Below are positions 61,198-64,000 of a stretch of 64,000 nucleotides of DNA, piece by piece. Each line of letters begins with the position of its first letter. Positions within the stretch are counted from its first letter, which is position 1. Below the pieces are notes generated by a model. That model was given only the letters and a program-made list of their open reading frames with translations, searched no databases and was not told where the DNA came from. This DNA is from Vreelandella aquamarina (GTDB lineage Bacteria; Pseudomonadota; Gammaproteobacteria; Pseudomonadales; Halomonadaceae): contig NZ_JABYQT010000013.1 of assembly GCF_020075495.1 (NCBI RefSeq), positions 1 to 64,000 on the forward strand. The letters are read 5' to 3'. The position numbers were made by a program, and so were the translations under genes.

Positions 61198-61798
61198 GGC
61201 CAATCCCTCATTTTTATTAATAGAACCTATCGACTATTCCGATGATAACTTTAGCAAGATCACCGCTAATCGTTTTTTCCACTGCCAGAGAGCTGGCCTG
61301 CGCGCCGCAGCCGCCGATGGCGAGTTGTGGAATCTACGCGTCACACCGGTGCCTTCACCTGAGAAAACAAGCGCCTTTATTGAAACCGCCTTGAAAGGCC
61401 GTGAAGCAGGCCACCGTTTTGCGTTTGCCGTTATTGATGAGGCCAGCGGTACCGTGCTGGGTACGACGAGCCATCACGACATCTTGCCTGAGGTAAAACG
61501 GTTGGAAATCGGCCACACCTGGTATGCCAAACGCGCGCAACGTACCCCTATCAATACCACCTGCAAGCTGCTGCTGTTAACGCATGCGTTCGATACGTTG
61601 GGTTGTAACGTGGTGGGCTGGCGCACCGACAACTTCAACTACGCAAGCCAACGTGCCATTGAGCGTTTGGGCGCTAAAAAGGATGATGTCATACGCGGGC
61701 ACAAACTACGCCGTGATGGCACCATTCGTGACACGGTGATGTATAGCCTGGGCATGGGGAGTGGCCAGAAGTCTGCGCGCATCTTGACGATTTGTTAA
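61196..61798 (+). CDS. GNAT family N-acetyltransferase (RimJ/RimL-like)
   Basis: A protein of about 200 residues with the GNAT fold: FAFAVIDEASGTVLGTTSHHDILPEVKRLEIGHTWYAKRAQRTPINTTCKLLLLTHAFDTLGCNVVGWRTD-type order of strands and the A-box, typical of RimJ/RimL-like acetyltransferases that act on protein or amine N-termini. The N-terminal 30 residues (IDYSDDNFSKITANRFFHCQR) fit the family less well. ATG at 61196 overlaps the start codon of the divergent gene; its ribosome site is weak, and TTG at 61178 is an alternative. Confidence 0.85.
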   Translation: MANPSFLLIEPIDYSDDNFSKITANRFFHCQRAGLRAAAADGELWNLRVTPVPSPEKTSAFIETALKGREAGHRFAFAVIDEASGTVLGTTSHHDILPEVKRLEIGHTWYAKRAQRTPINTTCKLLLLTHAFDTLGCNVVGWRTDNFNYASQRAIERLGAKKDDVIRGHKLRRDGTIRDTVMYSLGMGSGQKSARILTIC

Positions 61799-62131
61799 GC
61801 AGGCCACGTAGCTAATCAATAAGGCTTTGGCTCGATTTCACACATGGAGATAGCCCGCTGCTCGTAGCCCCAATCACATGTGCTTCAGGTCAGGCAAAGC
61901 GAGAAAGCACGCGAATTTTGGATATGCAGCCAAAATTTGCTTTGCTAGCAATAGGATCAATGAGATAGTTTTGATCTAGGCGACTAGATAACCTCAATGA
62001 ACGCGCCAGCACGTTCATTGAGGTTATGCAGCCGGGCACCTAATCACTGTTAGCGAGAGCAACCACAGAGCGTTCGATAATTTATAAGAAATAATTCTAA
62101 CGCTTAACTAAAATGATGCGGAGAAAAAGAA
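61799..62131. other. Intergenic gap with a 16-bp stem-loop
   Basis: This 333-bp gap has no convincing gene. At 61988-62027, ATAACCTCAATGAACG pairs perfectly with CGTTCATTGAGGTTAT around an 8-nt loop. No T tract follows, so it may be a weak terminator for the GNAT gene, an operator, or an RNA structure. Composition changes here from the GC-rich host type to AT-rich. Confidence 0.7.
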
Positions 62132-63307
62132 ATGAGCGATTATAGGGATTTCCTTGGCGACAGCTACAACGAGGAAAGCGGCGAATTTTATCATAACAAA
62201 GCGAAAGATAAGGCCGTAAATGAAAAAGAACGATGCAATATCATTATTTCTGGTGCCAGCGGTGTAGGTAAAAGCACTTTGATTAATGCTATTTTTGGCG
62301 ATGAAGTTGTTAAAGCCGGGGCAGGAAAGCCTGTCACTCAGCACCTTGAAAAGGTTGCCATACCTGAAAAAGGTATTTGCCTTTGGGACACTAAGGGCAT
62401 AGAGGCTAAAAACTATCAAGACACAATGTCATCACTGGAAAATGAATTCAGACAAGCCATTGATAACGCCAATGACGACTGCGATATTCCTCATATTGGC
62501 TGGGTTTGCATTAAAGCCAGCAGTGATCGAGTGGAAGATCGCGATCTCACTTTGATTGGCCTTCTCGCGAAACGTAATATTCCCGCTATCATAGTTTTTA
62601 CCCGTGTTACAGGTAAGGCCGAGAGAGAATTTGTTGAAGAAGCGAAGCTTATCATTGACAAAGAATATAAAAATTTTGTGCGCGGAGCTTATGTTTCCGT
62701 CAATTCCGTCCCCTATGAAATTGATGAAGATTTTGTGGTAAAGGTTAAAGGTCTTGAATCCCTGATCGAGGTCACCGAGGCGCGATTTCCTGAAGGTAAG
62801 AAATCGGCAAAAAATGCCTTTCTTAAAGCTCAGCGCTTAAAAATAGAAAAGCGCCTTGCCGCGATGAAAGAGGGAGCCAGAAAAGTGGTTCACTTTGCTT
62901 CCGCCGCAGCGGGAACAGCTGGGGCTTCACCGATTCCTGGGTCTGATGCACCTATTATTGCGGCAATACAAAGTACTATGATTTATAAAATTAATACTGA
63001 GTTCGAACTAGATGCGGATAATTCAAAAATGACATCGGTTTTAACCGGCATCATGGGTATTACCGCGCTGGCACAAGTGGGGAAAACCGTAGTGTCTAAT
63101 GCCTTGAAATTCATTCCCGGTGCAGGCACCCTGATCGGCGGCGCAATTTCTGCCACCACAGCGATTGCTATCACGGAAGCAGTCGGCCATGCCTATATTG
63201 CTGTATTGGAAAAGTTCTTCGACATAGAAACAGGAGAAGTCGTTTTACCAGAGAACTCTGCTCGAATTCTATCCGTATTCAAAGATGTATTCAGCTACAA
63301 AGTGTAA
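62132..63307 (+). CDS. Era-like GTPase with C-terminal DUF697-type domain
   Basis: A 391-residue P-loop GTPase. Walker A is GASGVGKST (residues 41-49), and G3 is DTKG (86-89). The expected G4 motif NKxD is instead FTRVTGKAE (156-164), so base recognition may differ. The C-terminal 140 residues hold two hydrophobic segments (VVHFASAAAGTAGASPIPGSDAPIIAAI and ALKFIPGAGTLIGGAISATTAIAITEA), as in YcjF/DUF697-like membrane-associated GTPases. GGAG precedes ATG at 62132. The gene is AT-rich relative to its neighbours, which suggests transfer. The role is unknown; membrane or stress-related GTPases are candidates. Confidence 0.85.
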   Translation: MSDYRDFLGDSYNEESGEFYHNKAKDKAVNEKERCNIIISGASGVGKSTLINAIFGDEVVKAGAGKPVTQHLEKVAIPEKGICLWDTKGIEAKNYQDTMSSLENEFRQAIDNANDDCDIPHIGWVCIKASSDRVEDRDLTLIGLLAKRNIPAIIVFTRVTGKAEREFVEEAKLIIDKEYKNFVRGAYVSVNSVPYEIDEDFVVKVKGLESLIEVTEARFPEGKKSAKNAFLKAQRLKIEKRLAAMKEGARKVVHFASAAAGTAGASPIPGSDAPIIAAIQSTMIYKINTEFELDADNSKMTSVLTGIMGITALAQVGKTVVSNALKFIPGAGTLIGGAISATTAIAITEAVGHAYIAVLEKFFDIETGEVVLPENSARILSVFKDVFSYKV

Positions 63308-63339
63308 TTTTCCAGCATAAAGAACTTTCGACTGATTTA

Positions 63340-63375
63340 GACTCAGCTCGACTTTTGTAACAGTTGAACTGAGTC
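63340..63375. repeat. Inverted repeat in the GTPase-pentapeptide gap
   Basis: GACTCAG (63340-63346) and CTGAGTC (63369-63375) form a stem with a 22-nt spacer, 33 bp after the GTPase stop. It may be a terminator-like structure or operator, but it has no T tract. Confidence 0.45.
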
Positions 63376-63483
63376 ATTGTTAACAAGTTGTTGTACGCGG
63401 ATAAATTACTCACCACGCTCTTGATTTTCCGATGGGCAAGGTGTTAGCCAACCAATCAAATGGTCGTCATTCTGGGAAAGTGC

Positions 63484-64000
63484 ATGTCAGCAAACATCTT
63501 TAAAATCGAAGGTCAGCGGGTTGACTCTCAGGATGAGTTCGCTCGCCTTGAGGAAGAAAACTCCTGGCGTGATCTTCTTTATTATCCAGAGAGCTTTCAG
63601 AGTGCCAACCGTCACCCTATAGTTTTTTCCGAAAAGGTTTTCGAACGCATTTCATTCAAAGACACTGATTTTCGAAACATTCGCTTTCTTCGCTGTCAGT
63701 TCAAACAATGCTTATTTGCTGGCGCATCTTTTTCGGATTGTGAGTTCATTGATTGTCGATTCTTTGAGACAAATACATCGAAATTGCGTGTAACACGCTG
63801 TTTGCTTGACCCAAAGGATTTTAAAAATAACTTTGATTTGATTGATGACACAAATATAGCAATTGGCCTCTATCAATCGCTATACAAAAATGCATCAGAC
63901 GAGCACCAGCCAGATCATTCGATTGAAAGCCTTTATCAGATGGAAAGAGCAAAGCATGCACACTTAGACTCACAAAAGAAGCGTAATGTGATTACGAGGC
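63484..64000 (+). CDS. Pentapeptide-repeat protein (partial)
   Basis: An open frame of at least 172 residues that runs off the window with no stop, starting at ATG 63484 with GGGAAAG upstream. Residues about 62-98 form pentapeptide-type repeats with Phe and Cys at regular spacing (FKDTDFRNIRFLRCQF, CLFAGASFSDCEFIDCRF), as in right-handed quadrilateral beta-helices. The following part (IAIGLYQSLYKNASDEHQ) is typical of larger pentapeptide proteins with a C-terminal extension. AT-rich, 176 bp after the GTPase on the same strand. The function cannot be read from this fragment. Confidence 0.82.
   Translation, partial: MSANIFKIEGQRVDSQDEFARLEEENSWRDLLYYPESFQSANRHPIVFSEKVFERISFKDTDFRNIRFLRCQFKQCLFAGASFSDCEFIDCRFFETNTSKLRVTRCLLDPKDFKNNFDLIDDTNIAIGLYQSLYKNASDEHQPDHSIESLYQMERAKHAHLDSQKKRNVITR

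Overview
The window looks like a chromosomal segment of a halophilic or marine gammaproteobacterium, most likely Halomonadaceae (Halomonas or a close relative). The reasons are the GC-rich coding sequence, the Pseudomonas/Halomonas-type gene families (RlmM, EpmC, DUF3080, DUF3549, YqcC, PA0069-type radical SAM, YeaC, an I-III fused oxidase subunit) and housekeeping gene order. No database search was possible, so family names rest on recognised motifs, lengths and context.

Layout. 0-0.16 kb: 3' end of an rRNA operon (5S rRNA and its terminator). 0.3-7.4 kb: RNA and translation genes and small housekeeping genes (rlmM, tusA, a DUF3080 lipoprotein coupled to a MATE exporter, epmC, tatD). 7.5-17.8 kb: acyl-CoA ligase, the ABC-F ATPase uup, a universal stress protein, a MarR regulator and the fadBA beta-oxidation operon. 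17.9-20.4 kb: small redox and accessory genes and yjdM. 20.4-26.6 kb: an Fe-S assembly operon (Rrf2-type regulator, sufB, sufC, sufD, sufS, sufT), preceded by Fur-like and IscR-like sites and with a possible attenuator between sufB and sufC. 26.6-31.8 kb: SanA-like protein, the rimK/rimB-like pair, DUF3549, YqcC, OmpW. 32-37.8 kb: proline catabolism (putP, a short putA without a DNA-binding domain, an AraC-type regulator). 37.8-44.3 kb: membrane proteins, nadK, a phosphoesterase, a GlpG-type rhomboid, yeaC, DUF2797, and two unannotated structured intergenic RNAs. 44.4-51.5 kb: a caa3-type oxidase cluster with a subunit I-III fusion and a copper-type P-ATPase. 51.5-56.7 kb: wHTH protein, Na/Pi transporter, radical SAM protein behind a LexA-like box, alkaline phosphatase. 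56.8-64 kb: an accessory region with an isochorismatase-fold protein, an esterase autotransporter between two degenerate copies of one gene segment, a GNAT acetyltransferase, and an AT-rich GTPase and pentapeptide-repeat pair that runs off the window.

Strongest leads for something undescribed: (1) two intergenic loci (about 38290-38396 and 42155-42249) that each look like a trans-acting small RNA and share the 12-mer GATCCCTTGCTT just before an intrinsic terminator; (2) the 164-bp duplicated segment (about 85% identical by eye) flanking the autotransporter, one copy a truncated gene, the other an uncharacterised coiled-coil protein with a hexanucleotide-encoded Glu-Gln tract; (3) the AT-rich GTPase/pentapeptide module at the right edge; (4) an oxidase subunit I with Gln at the usual K-channel lysine position. 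None is proved by sequence alone.
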